NCBI GenBank assembly: GCA_002399735.1
Contig: DHEF01000039.1
Span: 102,589-131,419, forward strand
Reading direction: 5' to 3'
DNA length: 28,831 nt
Source: Chitinophagaceae bacterium UBA4857
Lineage (GTDB): Bacteria > Bacteroidota > Bacteroidia > Chitinophagales > Chitinophagaceae
Shown here: positions 8,651 to 16,612 of the stretch, in pieces
How positions within the stretch are numbered: the stretch's first letter is position 1
Layout of the letters: the number at the start of each line of letters is the position of its first letter
Notes under the pieces: generated by a model
Told to the model about the DNA's origin: nothing
The model's database searches: none
What the model saw: the letters and a program-made list of their open reading frames with translations, nothing else
Translations under genes and position numbers: made by a program

Positions 8651-8711
8651 ATGCTGATTAGCGATATACAGCTGAAGAGTGCGACGCAAGGGACGATGAT
8701 TAGTATTACTG
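8651..8711. repeat. Dispersed modules B and C, adjacent
   Basis: Bases 8651-8671 (ATGCTGATTAG...) are a diverged inverted copy of 93-115. Bases 8685-8711 (CGCAAGGGACG...) are an inverted copy of 17659-17685 with 26 of 27 positions matching. The two modules therefore recur separately elsewhere in the window. No coding potential. Confidence 0.75.
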
Positions 8712-8780
8712 TTGCTGACTAACAAAAACTAAACACTTGTTAATACAACAACTAAGTTTAAAAGAAGATTTTAAAACCTG

Positions 8781-8788
8781 TAATTTTG
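8781..8788 (+). promoter_or_regulatory. Bacteroidota -7 element for msrC
   Basis: TAATTTTG is an exact TAnnTTTG match, 19 bp before the ATG at 8808. The expected TTG at -33 is not clear; AGTTTA near 8755 is the nearest candidate. Confidence 0.55.
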
Positions 8789-8807
8789 CCCACTAATATT
8801 TACCCCC

Positions 8808-9281
8808 ATGGCCGAAGATTTAGTGGTAGCAAAAGGAGCAAAAACAGAGCAATACGAAACATTGATTCCCCAAATAAAAGCGTTGTTGGATGGTGAGCCG
8901 GATTTGGTGGCCAACTTAGCAAACACTGTAGCTGCCTTAAAAGAACAGTTTGGCTGGTTTTGGGTAGGCTTTTATCTGGTGAAAAATGATGAGTTGGTGT
9001 TGGCACCTTTTCAGGGGCCTGTAGCTTGTACCCGTATTAAAAAAGGCCGTGGTGTATGTGGCAGCAGCTGGGCACAGGCACAAACATTAATAGTACCGGA
9101 TGTAGAAAAATTTCCCGGACATATTGCCTGCAGCAGTTTATCAAAATCGGAAATTGTATTACCCATTATTCGCAATAACGAAGTATTAGGTGTGCTGGAT
9201 GTTGATAGCAATACCTACGATAGTTTTGATAATGATGATGCACAATACCTGCAACAGATTTTGGATATGATTCAGTTTTAA
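8808..9281 (+). CDS. msrC: Free methionine-R-sulfoxide reductase (GAF domain, fRMsr)
   Basis: Reduces free L-methionine-(R)-sulfoxide to methionine with thioredoxin as electron donor, a cytosolic oxidative-damage repair step. The 157-aa product is a single GAF domain with the three family cysteines C74 (PVACTRI), C84 (GRGVCGSSW) and C108 (HIACSSLSKSE). Their spacing (10 and 24) equals that of the E. coli enzyme (C84, C94, C118). FGWFWVGFYLV and SEIVLPI...GVLDVDS are the other family blocks. It stands alone behind its own promoter. Confidence 0.93.
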   Translation: MAEDLVVAKGAKTEQYETLIPQIKALLDGEPDLVANLANTVAALKEQFGWFWVGFYLVKNDELVLAPFQGPVACTRIKKGRGVCGSSWAQAQTLIVPDVEKFPGHIACSSLSKSEIVLPIIRNNEVLGVLDVDSNTYDSFDNDDAQYLQQILDMIQF

Positions 9282-9755
9282 GCAATAATAAAAAACACTA
9301 ACTTATTTAAAGGTTTAGGACTTTTTTAATATACCCACCTACCTCTAAACAAATACCCTTTACTATTTACAATTGCTCAATGCCATTGACAGGCGTACCA
9401 TCGTACTAAGCTATCAAGCAATTTTTCGGTATTTTTTTGTGCTGCTACTCTTTAATCCTCCTAGCCTTTGAAGCGACTACTACTACAACCCAATTTTTAT
9501 TTTAGGTAATAACAATTAATGTTATTTAAGAATAAACACTTGAGTGTCTGCATTATTTTATATAAATAATTTTATTTATACATATTTATGTATTCGGGTT
9601 GACAAATTAGTTATTTTTAAAATACAGGTAGGCTCATACAACAATACATAGTTGAAACAAAACACCTTACAATACAAGTTCCTGCCTGTCCGAAAACATA
9701 TCTATTAACCATATTATGCTATTCCGCTCCTGATGGCATTTGTAAAAACGCAGTT
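9282..9755. other. 474-bp AT-rich intergenic region
   Basis: No ORF worth keeping. The T-rich stretch near 9320 could end msrC transcription but has no good stem. TTGACA at 9599-9604 followed by A/T-rich sequence looks like a sigma-70-type -35, but no matching Bacteroidota -7 element is evident, so I do not call a promoter. Confidence 0.4.
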
Positions 9756-11864
9756 ATGAAAAAAACTTTATCTAACCTTTCCGTATTATTATTCGCCTTC
9801 TTAATTAGTTTCAAAGTACAAGCACAGGTTTGTCCTTCGTTTCAAACAGGTACAGTTAATATTAGCGGTACCATCAACTCTTATTTTCAACCTTCTGCGG
9901 CAACATTGGCAGCAGGGGCTACTTCGTTCACTTTATTATCGGCCGGTACTACATATGGTGCAGATGGTGCAATAGCCATTGGCGATTTATTGCTTGTTAT
10001 ACAAATGCAGGATGGCACAGGTACTAACTTTACCAATACAGCAGCGTACGGCACTATTACCAGCACCCTGGCCGGGCAGTACGAGTTTGTAATAGCCAGC
10101 AGCGCCGGTACACAGGCAGGAGGGAGCATTATTAGTTTTGTTCGGGCCGATGGTACAACCGGCGGCTTGTATAATCAATATGTGCAAAATCCAACTAACG
10201 CAGCAGGACGCCAAATCTATCAAATTGTAAAAGTACCTAACTATGAAAATGTATTGCTAACAGGTAACCTTACTGCATTAAACTGGAACGGTTTAAGGGG
10301 AGGTATAGTAGCATTAAGAGTTTTACGTAATACCGATTTTAATACCAATTTTGGAATTAATGTAGCGGGGCGTGGTTTTAGGGGTGCCGGTGCCACAGCC
10401 GTTTCCGGTATAAGCGCCGGTGACATTTATAGATCAACTACTACTACACATGGTGCAGCTAAAGGTGAGGGTATTGCCGGTACGCCCAATGTAGTTAATA
10501 CATTTGGTGGCAGTACTCGTGTTACTACGGGTACAACATATCCTAATGGCTCGTTTATGACAGGTAGTCCGGCCAATGCTGGTGGTGGCGGTAAAGATAC
10601 GGGCCCTCAGGCGGCATCTTGCGATTATACATTTAATAGCAGCGATTTTAACAGTGGCGGCGGTGGTGGTGGAAATGTTGGTGCCGGTGGTCGCGGTGGC
10701 AACTCCTGGTGTACCGGTGCTACACAATTTGGCATAGGCGGTAAATCTTTATCAACTTATACACAACGAATGTTTTTTGGTGGTGGTGGCGGTGCCGGCG
10801 AATCGCAGGATGCAACACAAGGCTTTGGCGGGTTTGGGGGCGGAATAGTTTTTTTCTTTACAAATACAGTAAGCAATACCGGTGTTAATACAACCATTAA
10901 TGCCGATGGAGAAGCTATTAACCGACTTGCCGATTCGGGCATCAGTTATCAATCTGAAAGTGAAGCCGGCGGCGGTGGTGGTGGCGGTGGTAGCATACTG
11001 GCTTATTCTGCCAATGGCTTAGCAAGTTTGGCCATAACTGCACGTGGTTCAGCTGGTGGAAATACTGTTTTGTTTGACAATACTACATTCACACCCACTC
11101 AATCACCCAATGGCGAGCATGGTCCTGGTGGTGGCGGTGGTGGCGGAAAAATAATACATAGTACCACTACCGGAACCGTAAACGTATCAGGTGGTGCGGC
11201 CGGTCGTTTTTACGCCATGTTTTTAGCCGCAGCATCAAGAGATCGTGGTGTGTTTGGTGCAGTAGCCGGTTCGATAGGTGCCATACAAACAACAGCCACG
11301 GCCCCATTCCCATTACCCTGTTCAAATATATTACCTGTTAACCTGTTAAGTTTTACGGTAACATCCGCAAGCGGTGAAGCAAGGTTGCAATGGGTAACCG
11401 CTACCGAAACCAATAATAAAGGCTTTGAAGTACAACGCAGCACCGATGCGGTTAATTGGTCGTCGCTAAACTTTGTAACAACGCTATCACCCAATCAATT
11501 ACAGCAAACCACTTACAACTATACCGATGCGGCTCCCTATAATGGCATTAGTTATTACAGACTTAAGCAGGTTGATACTGACGACGCCTTTACTTATTCG
11601 GGTATTGCCCGGTTTACAAAAGGCAACTATGAAGCCATTACGGTATATCCTAATCCTGTAAACGATAAATTATTCATTAGCGGCCTTTCGGGGCAAAACA
11701 CTATTGTAATAACTGCGGTTAGCGGCCAAACTATTACCAGTTTACAAACCAACGGACTTACCACCCAAAACATTAATGTAAGTAAACTGGCTAGTGGCAC
11801 CTATTTTATTGCCATTACTAACCAACAAGGTATTACGCAAACCTTTAAGATAAATAAAAACTAA
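9756..11864 (+). CDS. Glycine-rich secreted protein with T9SS C-terminal sorting domain
   Basis: A 702-aa secreted protein. A Sec signal peptide (MKKTLSNLSVLLFAFLISFKVQAQ, cleaved after about residue 24) is followed by a long Gly/Thr/Ser/Asn-rich region (about 100-520) with several poly-Gly tracts of six to eight residues (for example around 306, 340, 410 and 460). Next comes the common Bacteroidota linker LPVNLLSFTV...LQWVTATETNNKGFEVQRS (about 528-570). The last ~75 residues form a type IX secretion sorting domain (VYPNPVNDKLFI...LASGTYFIAI...FKINKN). The protein is thus predicted to cross the outer membrane by T9SS and be anchored or released. The role of the Gly-rich part is unknown; adhesin or surface-layer material is a guess. 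Standalone gene with a terminator behind it. Confidence 0.88.
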   Translation: MKKTLSNLSVLLFAFLISFKVQAQVCPSFQTGTVNISGTINSYFQPSAATLAAGATSFTLLSAGTTYGADGAIAIGDLLLVIQMQDGTGTNFTNTAAYGTITSTLAGQYEFVIASSAGTQAGGSIISFVRADGTTGGLYNQYVQNPTNAAGRQIYQIVKVPNYENVLLTGNLTALNWNGLRGGIVALRVLRNTDFNTNFGINVAGRGFRGAGATAVSGISAGDIYRSTTTTHGAAKGEGIAGTPNVVNTFGGSTRVTTGTTYPNGSFMTGSPANAGGGGKDTGPQAASCDYTFNSSDFNSGGGGGGNVGAGGRGGNSWCTGATQFGIGGKSLSTYTQRMFFGGGGGAGESQDATQGFGGFGGGIVFFFTNTVSNTGVNTTINADGEAINRLADSGISYQSESEAGGGGGGGGSILAYSANGLASLAITARGSAGGNTVLFDNTTFTPTQSPNGEHGPGGGGGGGKIIHSTTTGTVNVSGGAAGRFYAMFLAAASRDRGVFGAVAGSIGAIQTTATAPFPLPCSNILPVNLLSFTVTSASGEARLQWVTATETNNKGFEVQRSTDAVNWSSLNFVTTLSPNQLQQTTYNYTDAAPYNGISYYRLKQVDTDDAFTYSGIARFTKGNYEAITVYPNPVNDKLFISGLSGQNTIVITAVSGQTITSLQTNGLTTQNINVSKLASGTYFIAITNQQGITQTFKINKN

Positions 11865-11913
11865 GGGATATGTTTAGGTAGTTAACTAGTGTACATTGTG
11901 TTACAACAATATC

Positions 11914-11950
11914 AACGGCCTGTAAGTTGCGTTAAAGCTTACAGGCCGTT
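11914..11950 (+). terminator. Terminator after the T9SS cargo gene
   Basis: A 13-bp perfect stem AACGGCCTGTAAG / CTTACAGGCCGTT with an 11-base loop, followed by a T-rich stretch (AATGTTTTTA). Confidence 0.85.
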
Positions 11951-11967
11951 AATGTTTTTATGTTATT

Positions 11968-12121
11968 TATGGCGTTGCCCTGCTTCCGTGTAACGTAAAC
12001 TACGGCTCGTACTTCGCCTTGTTTACTAACACGAAATTACGGGCCCGCTGTCCGCTGTATCTTTTGCCCCACGCTACCAGCTGACGCTTCGCAAAAGGAT
12101 GCCGCTTCCATCCCTAACGCA
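11968..12121 (-). repeat. ~98-bp dispersed hairpin element, copy 2 (long form)
   Basis: Shares GGCGTTGCC, CCGCTGTATCTTTTGCCCC, ACGCTAC, GCAAAAGGATGCCGCTTCC and ATCCCTAACGCA with the copies at 8259 and 19022, but has about 55 extra bases near the outer stem (about 11980-12035). The terminal pairing GCGTT/AACGC and the inner ATCTTTTGC / GCAAAAGGAT pairing are kept, so structure seems conserved while the arm length changes. Confidence 0.75.
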
Positions 12122-12311
12122 GTGTGATTGCTAAGTAATATTATACTGTATGCCTTTTTAACCCGAGCGCCGTTTATAAAATGGTTTAACAACATAAAAG
12201 GATATAAGCCTTATAATGGTTCTTTTTGTACAATAAATGGCTTGATGTTAATATTATTGGCTTATGTTCTGATGCTTATTTATAGGGCCGTTTGAAAACT
12301 AGTAAGAAAAA
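12122..12311. other. AT-rich spacer without recognised features
   Basis: Between the long hairpin element and the small lipoprotein gene. No gene, terminator or further repeat copy recognised. Confidence 0.4.
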
Positions 12312-12653
12312 TTAATGTTGCCAGCACCTGCTTCCTTCGGCAACTTTACGTTTACAAGTCCCTCCCTTTTTTGTAATAGCCCCGCAGGTTGATGAACGGA
12401 TAGGTTTACTATACCCTTTAGTATTGTAATTATCGTTGCTGATTTTTTCGGCGGTATGTATGCTATCAACTTTTCGTGAATCAATAGCTATGGCATTAGT
12501 AGATATAGTTTGGCTATTGGTATACTCCCAGGTCTGGTTGTCGTAAATAATAATTGTTCTGCCGTTGGATAGTGTAACGGTATCAATTTTCTTTTGCGTA
12601 CAGGCGAAAAAAGAACACAGCAACAGCGTGAAAGCAGCAATATTTTTTTTCAT
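12312..12653 (-). CDS. Small lipoprotein with C-terminal Cys/His motif (DUF5763-like)
   Basis: A 113-aa protein. The N-terminus is a lipoprotein signal (MKKNIAAFTLLLCSFFAC, predicted lipidated Cys18). A short polar region follows, and the end is CGAITKKGGTCKRKVAEGSRCWQH-like: C-x3-TKKG-x2-C-x-R-x-V-x2-G-x2-C-x2-H (C90, C100, C110, H113). This C3H arrangement resembles DUF5763-type small domains and probably binds zinc (inference). The early segment VTLSNGRTIIIYDNQTWEY is a pattern I have seen in Bacteroidota lipoproteins but cannot assign. A good promoter lies just upstream. Confidence 0.75.
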   Translation of the reverse strand: MKKNIAAFTLLLCSFFACTQKKIDTVTLSNGRTIIIYDNQTWEYTNSQTISTNAIAIDSRKVDSIHTAEKISNDNYNTKGYSKPIRSSTCGAITKKGGTCKRKVAEGSRCWQH

Positions 12654-12682
12654 TTAAAAGCAGTTAAGAGGAAAACATTAGC

Positions 12683-12713
12683 CAAAAATATATATTGCGT
12701 TTTCGTTTTGCAA
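12683..12713 (-). promoter_or_regulatory. Promoter of the small Cys/His lipoprotein
   Basis: On the minus strand TTG (12711-12713), exactly 20 bp, then TATTTTTG (12683-12690), a perfect TAnnTTTG. It lies 30 bp before the start codon. Confidence 0.75.
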
Positions 12714-12814
12714 CACATCTTGGAACAATTTCTTCTACATAATTTACCTTAGCTGTCATGATTTGTTTATTATGGTGGGCAAAAACTATAGCCAACGTAT
12801 TACGCAACTAAAAT

Positions 12815-13342
12815 TTATTTTTTCTTTCTCCATAACCACGGTTCAACCGGGTTTGCTTCTGCCCATAGGCCTATCTGTTTTTCTCTTGCAGTTATTTCAA
12901 GTACAGCATAGTCATTATCATTCGAATACTGTTTAAAATGCCAGGCCAGTCCAATTTTAACCAGCTCCTTATTTACATATCTTCCATCTTCTAGTATTAT
13001 CTCTGCAATTAATCTTTTGTTTCTATCGTATTTATCTTCATGGCTTATTGTTACATATTTTCCAAAACAGAGATCGGATGCAAACTGTTTGGCTTTAGTG
13101 CCAAACGGTTGTTTCTTTTCTGGGCAATCTATATGAGCCAATCTTACTACAAGCTCTTTTCCTTCAACCAGTAAAACAAAAGTGTCGCCATCTTTAATTT
13201 TAACTACTTTGTAAAGGGAATACAGAGATGGCGTGCTGGTAAGTTGGTCTAAACTCTTTTGAAAAGTTTCTTGTGCGTTGCCTTGCTGATTTATGCAGGC
13301 AGGTAGAGACAGAAGAAGGATAATGATTCGTAATAGTAGCAT
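12815..13342 (-). CDS. Staphylococcal-nuclease-family (SNase) lipoprotein
   Basis: A thermonuclease-like phosphodiesterase of about 175 aa. The start chosen is the ATG at 13342 (MLLLRIIILLLSLPAC), which gives a lipoprotein signal with Cys16; the open frame reaches 13378 but adds 12 polar residues in front of the signal. The SNase domain (about 45-165) keeps IKDGDTF, the catalytic-type VRLAHIDCPE (Arg and Glu of the Ca-dependent site) and YDRNKRLIAEI (second Arg), then a C-terminal LAWHFKQY...AREKQIGLWAEANPVEPWLWR block as in bacterial SNases. It is predicted to act on DNA or RNA outside the cytoplasm. It belongs to the minus-strand group but has its own 161-bp downstream gap. Confidence 0.9.
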   Translation of the reverse strand: MLLLRIIILLLSLPACINQQGNAQETFQKSLDQLTSTPSLYSLYKVVKIKDGDTFVLLVEGKELVVRLAHIDCPEKKQPFGTKAKQFASDLCFGKYVTISHEDKYDRNKRLIAEIILEDGRYVNKELVKIGLAWHFKQYSNDNDYAVLEITAREKQIGLWAEANPVEPWLWRKKK

Positions 13343-13413
13343 ATACTGGTTTTTCTTATGCACAAAGTATAACGACAAATAGCATAAAATTTATGGAAAA
13401 CCGTAAGAAAGGA

Positions 13414-14346
13414 TTAGTTGGTTTTAGAAAGAATATACTTATCAATAATATAACCGGTCACCGGCTTTAATCTTTTCTTCATATCTACAGGATGTGCTCC
13501 CTCGCTTGTATAAAACTCAATGTTTCCTTCGTTTTTAATATACCATACGCGTCCAATATCTTGGTGGGTAATAGTATCCGGCGTAGTTATCTTTTTAAAG
13601 TGAACCAGTTTAAAGCTATCCAACGCTATTACTAAAGCATCTTTTATTGTCTTTTTACACGATACTTGTTCGTAGTGGTCGCCTGTCCAGTACATGCACC
13701 CTTCAGTATGGGTAAACGTATTGCCCATAACAGCTGGCTTATGGTTGGTGTTGTTATAATAGATATACATTCCCGCTGCTCCAAGAAGAGCAATGCCAAT
13801 ATAAATACCTATCTTTTTAAAACTTCCATTAGGCTTATTGCTGCTTATCAATTTGCCTGTATGTGTATCACTCCCATTGCCGAATGGTGGAGGAAAAGGA
13901 AGTATATGCCCGTTATCCGGTTGTTCACCTCCATCTTTATTTTCTTCAAGTGTAATAGTTTCTCCTAAACTTTCTGCATCCTCTACAATATATTTTTTTC
14001 CAAGTTCAAATGGTCTGTCATTAAAATCAATCAACCAGGCTAATAGCTCAATGTTTTTCTCGTCGGTATTATTAGTCTCCTTTTTTAAATAGTTGATTAG
14101 CGGCTTAAACTTAGACGGTTCACATTTTTTTATTGCTTTAGCCATGGATAATTTATCGTCATACTGGCCAAAAAATTCATTTAATGCAATCTGGTCTTTT
14201 TTAGGGTCATATTTTTTTTCATAATGAGCAATACATAGGTCTCGCAGAGCCGCTGGTTTTAAGTGAACCAAAGCATGAGAAATCGTATTGTTTTCTATCT
14301 TCTTCTGATAATCTTCTAGTACCAATTTTATATAATCTCCAAACAT
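13414..14346 (-). CDS. Unrecognised single-TM protein
   Basis: A 310-aa protein of unknown function. Residues 1-140 are a charged helical region with no known motif (LKPAALRDLCIAHYEKKYDP, LLAWLIDFNDRPF). Residues 140-175 are a low-complexity linker (PFPPPFGNGSD). Residues about 178-196 (IGIYIGIALLGAAGMYIYY) are one membrane helix. The C-terminal domain (about 205-305) has CMYWTGDHYEQVSC, with a Cys pair that could form a disulfide, and VWYIKNEGNIEFYTSEGAHP. The layout suggests a cytoplasmic N-terminal domain and an external C-terminal domain, like an anti-sigma or signalling protein, but there is no sequence proof. Confidence 0.8.
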   Translation of the reverse strand: MFGDYIKLVLEDYQKKIENNTISHALVHLKPAALRDLCIAHYEKKYDPKKDQIALNEFFGQYDDKLSMAKAIKKCEPSKFKPLINYLKKETNNTDEKNIELLAWLIDFNDRPFELGKKYIVEDAESLGETITLEENKDGGEQPDNGHILPFPPPFGNGSDTHTGKLISSNKPNGSFKKIGIYIGIALLGAAGMYIYYNNTNHKPAVMGNTFTHTEGCMYWTGDHYEQVSCKKTIKDALVIALDSFKLVHFKKITTPDTITHQDIGRVWYIKNEGNIEFYTSEGAHPVDMKKRLKPVTGYIIDKYILSKTN

Positions 14347-14537
14347 TTTATATCAGTATTTTAAATACAAGTATCGGAATTTTCGGAATCCTCTCAGCAT
14401 AATCAAAACTTCAATAGAATTAGCAGAATTACCGGAATTATCTTATAATCAACGCATTGTCCACCTATATCTTCGTTTTGCAAATCGGTTAAAACTCCTT
14501 TGCTAAGAGTTTATTGTACAAAATCGGTTTTGCAAAC
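14347..14537. other. Divergent intergenic region
   Basis: Repeated CGGAAT words (14374-14444) and two related segments, TTTTGCAAATCGGTT near 14476 and AAATCGGTTTTGCAAA near 14521, precede the structured stretch. AACTC/GAGTT around 14493-14511 can pair. I do not see a full TAnnTTTG element. Confidence 0.4.
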
Positions 14538-14677
14538 GGTATTGAAAGCGGTCGCAGATAATAGGATGGGAAGCCTCTTTGAAAGCTTCCGTAATCAATA
14601 CCATCCACTTCCCCCAACGGGTAAGAAGCGCTGCTTACCCACCCAACCCTGCGCCGGAAATCTTACACCGGCCGCAG
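14538..14677 (+). ncRNA. Candidate structured RNA or leader upstream of a 54-aa ORF
   Basis: GC-richer than its surroundings, with several strong stems in 140 nt: GGTATTGA (14538-14545) with TCAATACC (14595-14602); GGAAGC (14569-14574) with GCTTCC (14585-14590) inside it; GGGTAAG (14619-14625) with CTTACCC (14634-14640); and CTGCGCCGG (14649-14657) with CCGGCCGCAG (14668-14677, one bulge). GGATGG (14564-14569) can also pair with CCATCC (14601-14606), which competes with the first stem. No known riboswitch or ribozyme core was recognised. The plus strand is favoured because the small ORF at 14705 follows directly. Coding here is unlikely. Confidence 0.5.
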
Positions 14678-14704
14678 TATTATTCAACTTTTAAAACTTA
14701 AAAA

Positions 14705-14869
14705 ATGATATCGTGGATATTCGCATTTTGGTTGTCCCTTATTTCAGGACAATATAATACAATTAACAATAATGATGATACCATCATCACGATCATGAGC
14801 GATGGTGATACCGGAGGGGAAACAACCCATATTCCGCCTACACCTCCTATTAAACCTACAAAACCTTAA
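14705..14869 (+). CDS. Small 54-aa peptide ORF with hydrophobic N-terminus
   Basis: A candidate peptide gene, MISWIFAFWLSLISGQYNT... ending in the Pro/Thr-rich THIPPTPPIKPTKP. The N-terminal ~14 residues form a short hydrophobic, Trp/Phe-rich segment (membrane anchor or signal-like). The middle is Asn/Asp/Thr-rich. It sits 27 bp after the structured stretch and 21 bp before a perfect terminator, so structured leader, ORF and terminator form a self-contained unit. The upstream sequence (CTTAAAAA) is A-rich, as usual for Bacteroidota translation starts. Function unknown. Confidence 0.5.
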   Translation: MISWIFAFWLSLISGQYNTINNNDDTIITIMSDGDTGGETTHIPPTPPIKPTKP

Positions 14870-14890
14870 TTACAATTTAAGAGGTTACAT

Positions 14891-14919
14891 AATAAGGCAA
14901 GCACAATGCTTGCCTTATT
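14891..14919 (+). terminator. Terminator between the 54-aa ORF and the sensor kinase
   Basis: A 13-bp perfect stem AATAAGGCAAGCA / TGCTTGCCTTATT, 3-base loop, followed by TTTTTG. Confidence 0.88.
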
Positions 14920-14940
14920 TTTTGTACACAGTTTGGTAAA

Positions 14941-14958
14941 TGTCTTATTTTTAAGACA
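14941..14958. promoter_or_regulatory. 7-bp inverted repeat upstream of the sensor kinase
   Basis: TGTCTTA-TTTT-TAAGACA, a perfect inverted repeat 10 bp before the likely GTG start at 14969. It could be an operator for the downstream response regulator or a leader hairpin. Seen in sequence, role inferred. Confidence 0.4.
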
Positions 14959-14968
14959 AATAATTTTA

Positions 14969-16612
14969 GTGAGATATTTACCACCCCTCTTGGTTATATT
15001 CTTAGTTTGTTGCTTTATTCTTGCCTGTGGTAAGATGCAAAAGGCAGACCCGATTATCATAGCCGATGATTATAAAAAAGGCGAAACCCTTTTTAATCTT
15101 AAAAACGATTCGGCTTTTTATTACTTCAACCGCTCCGCTAGTTCATCAAAGGATAGTTTACAAATAGCCATGGCAAATGTTTATATGGCTATAATTCAGT
15201 CTTATGCCGGCGATAACTTAGGTAGCCAGGAAAATTTGTTACAGGCACTTAAGCTTATGAACGAAAATAATGAACAGGATCATCATGTTCTTTTGTCCTG
15301 TTATAATCAGTTGGCCAATGCCAACCTGAATATGAAAAATTATAAAACAGCACTTACTTATTATGATAAGGCATTAAACCTAATTAATGATAAAGCGTTC
15401 CGATGGATAATACTGAACGGTAAAGCAGTAGCTTATCAAAAGTTAAAAGAATATGATGAGGCACTTACTATTTATAACACCATACTTAAAGACAGCATAA
15501 CCAGTCCGAAAGAATATGCCAGAATAATAACCAATAAAGCCTATACAAGCTGGTTGCAGGATAATAAATACCCGGCAGATAAGGAAATGTTGGATGCGCT
15601 TGATATTCGACAAAGTGAAAACGATCTGTGGGGCTTAAATACAAGTTATGCCCGCTTGTCAGATTATTATACTGTTACACAGCCCGATGCTGCTTTGCTC
15701 TATGCCCATAAAATGTTAGCTACTGCACAAGCATTAAAAAGCCCCGATGATGAAATGGAGGCGCTGCAAAAACTCATCCCTTTAAGTGGGGTAAAAGAAG
15801 CTAAAATATATTTTGATCGTTACATATTGCTTAATGATAGTTTACAAACAAGCCGCAGCAATGCAAAAAATCAATTTGCGTTAATCCGTTACGAAACCGA
15901 AAAACATAAAACCGAAAACTTAGAGCTACAAAAAGAAAATGCCGAAAAAAAACTTAGCCTTATTATTCAACGAGTAGGGTTTGTTAGTGTGCTGATTATA
16001 GTTGTTATTATATTTTGGTGGTACCGCAAACGAAAACAGCAGGCAATTAGCCAGCAGCAGTTTAAAACGTCACAAAAAGTGCATGATGTAGTAGCAAATG
16101 GCTTATACGGTATCATAACAAAGGTTGAACATAATGCTCATATAGAGAAAGATCAGTTACTCGATGATTTAGAAACGCTCTATGAACGGTCACGAGATAT
16201 ATCATATGAACCTATCTTGGCAGAACCAAATGATTATCATGATAAAATTGCTCATTTGTTGATGTCTTTTGGCACTAACGAAACAGCCGTCTCTATCTCC
16301 GGTAATACGCCTGAGTTATGGAACGCAATACCGGTAAAATATAAGGAGCAGTTGAAACAGGTATTACAGGAGTTAATGGTGAATATGAAAAAACATAGTG
16401 CGGCACAAAACGTAGCCATTATATTCGCTCAACAACCACAAACAATAGAAATACGTTACACAGATGATGGCGTAGGCCTACCAGAAAATGTTAAATATGG
16501 CAATGGATTGGCCAGTACGGAAAACCGTATTAAAAGTATGGGTGGGCAAATTATTTTTGACCCGTTAGCCAACACCGGATTATCCATTAAATTGAACATC
16601 CCAACTAAATGA
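14969..16612 (+). CDS. TPR-containing lipoprotein-type sensor histidine kinase
   Basis: A membrane sensor kinase of about 547 aa. It begins with a lipoprotein-like signal (VRYLPPLLVIFLVCCFILAC, lipobox ILAC). A periplasmic TPR region (about 40-310) follows with helices such as ALTYYDKALNLIND and EYDEALTIYNTIL. Next are a coiled coil, one TM helix (about 335-353) and a cytoplasmic kinase core. The probable phospho-acceptor is H372 (KVHDVVANGLYG). The ATPase boxes are present: N-box ELMVNMKKHS, G1 DDGVGLP, G2 GNGLASTENR. The frame is open back to 14906, but that start lies inside a terminator stem, so the GTG at 14969 is preferred. The last 4 bp overlap the response regulator (ATGA), indicating translational coupling. 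The signal sensed is unknown. Confidence 0.88.
   Translation: MRYLPPLLVIFLVCCFILACGKMQKADPIIIADDYKKGETLFNLKNDSAFYYFNRSASSSKDSLQIAMANVYMAIIQSYAGDNLGSQENLLQALKLMNENNEQDHHVLLSCYNQLANANLNMKNYKTALTYYDKALNLINDKAFRWIILNGKAVAYQKLKEYDEALTIYNTILKDSITSPKEYARIITNKAYTSWLQDNKYPADKEMLDALDIRQSENDLWGLNTSYARLSDYYTVTQPDAALLYAHKMLATAQALKSPDDEMEALQKLIPLSGVKEAKIYFDRYILLNDSLQTSRSNAKNQFALIRYETEKHKTENLELQKENAEKKLSLIIQRVGFVSVLIIVVIIFWWYRKRKQQAISQQQFKTSQKVHDVVANGLYGIITKVEHNAHIEKDQLLDDLETLYERSRDISYEPILAEPNDYHDKIAHLLMSFGTNETAVSISGNTPELWNAIPVKYKEQLKQVLQELMVNMKKHSAAQNVAIIFAQQPQTIEIRYTDDGVGLPENVKYGNGLASTENRIKSMGGQIIFDPLANTGLSIKLNIPTK

Noticed and set aside
9596..9630. Sigma-70-like TTGACA promoter for the T9SS cargo gene
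   Set aside because: It is 150 bp upstream, lacks a matching -7 element, and Bacteroidota promoters do not follow the TTGACA/TATAAT rule.
14500..14694. 64-aa plus-strand ORF
   Set aside because: It coincides with the structured stretch; its composition follows the stems and shows no domain or ribosome site.
14906..14968. Kinase start at 14906
   Set aside because: That start lies inside the terminator stem 14891-14919; the GTG at 14969 gives a proper lipoprotein signal.
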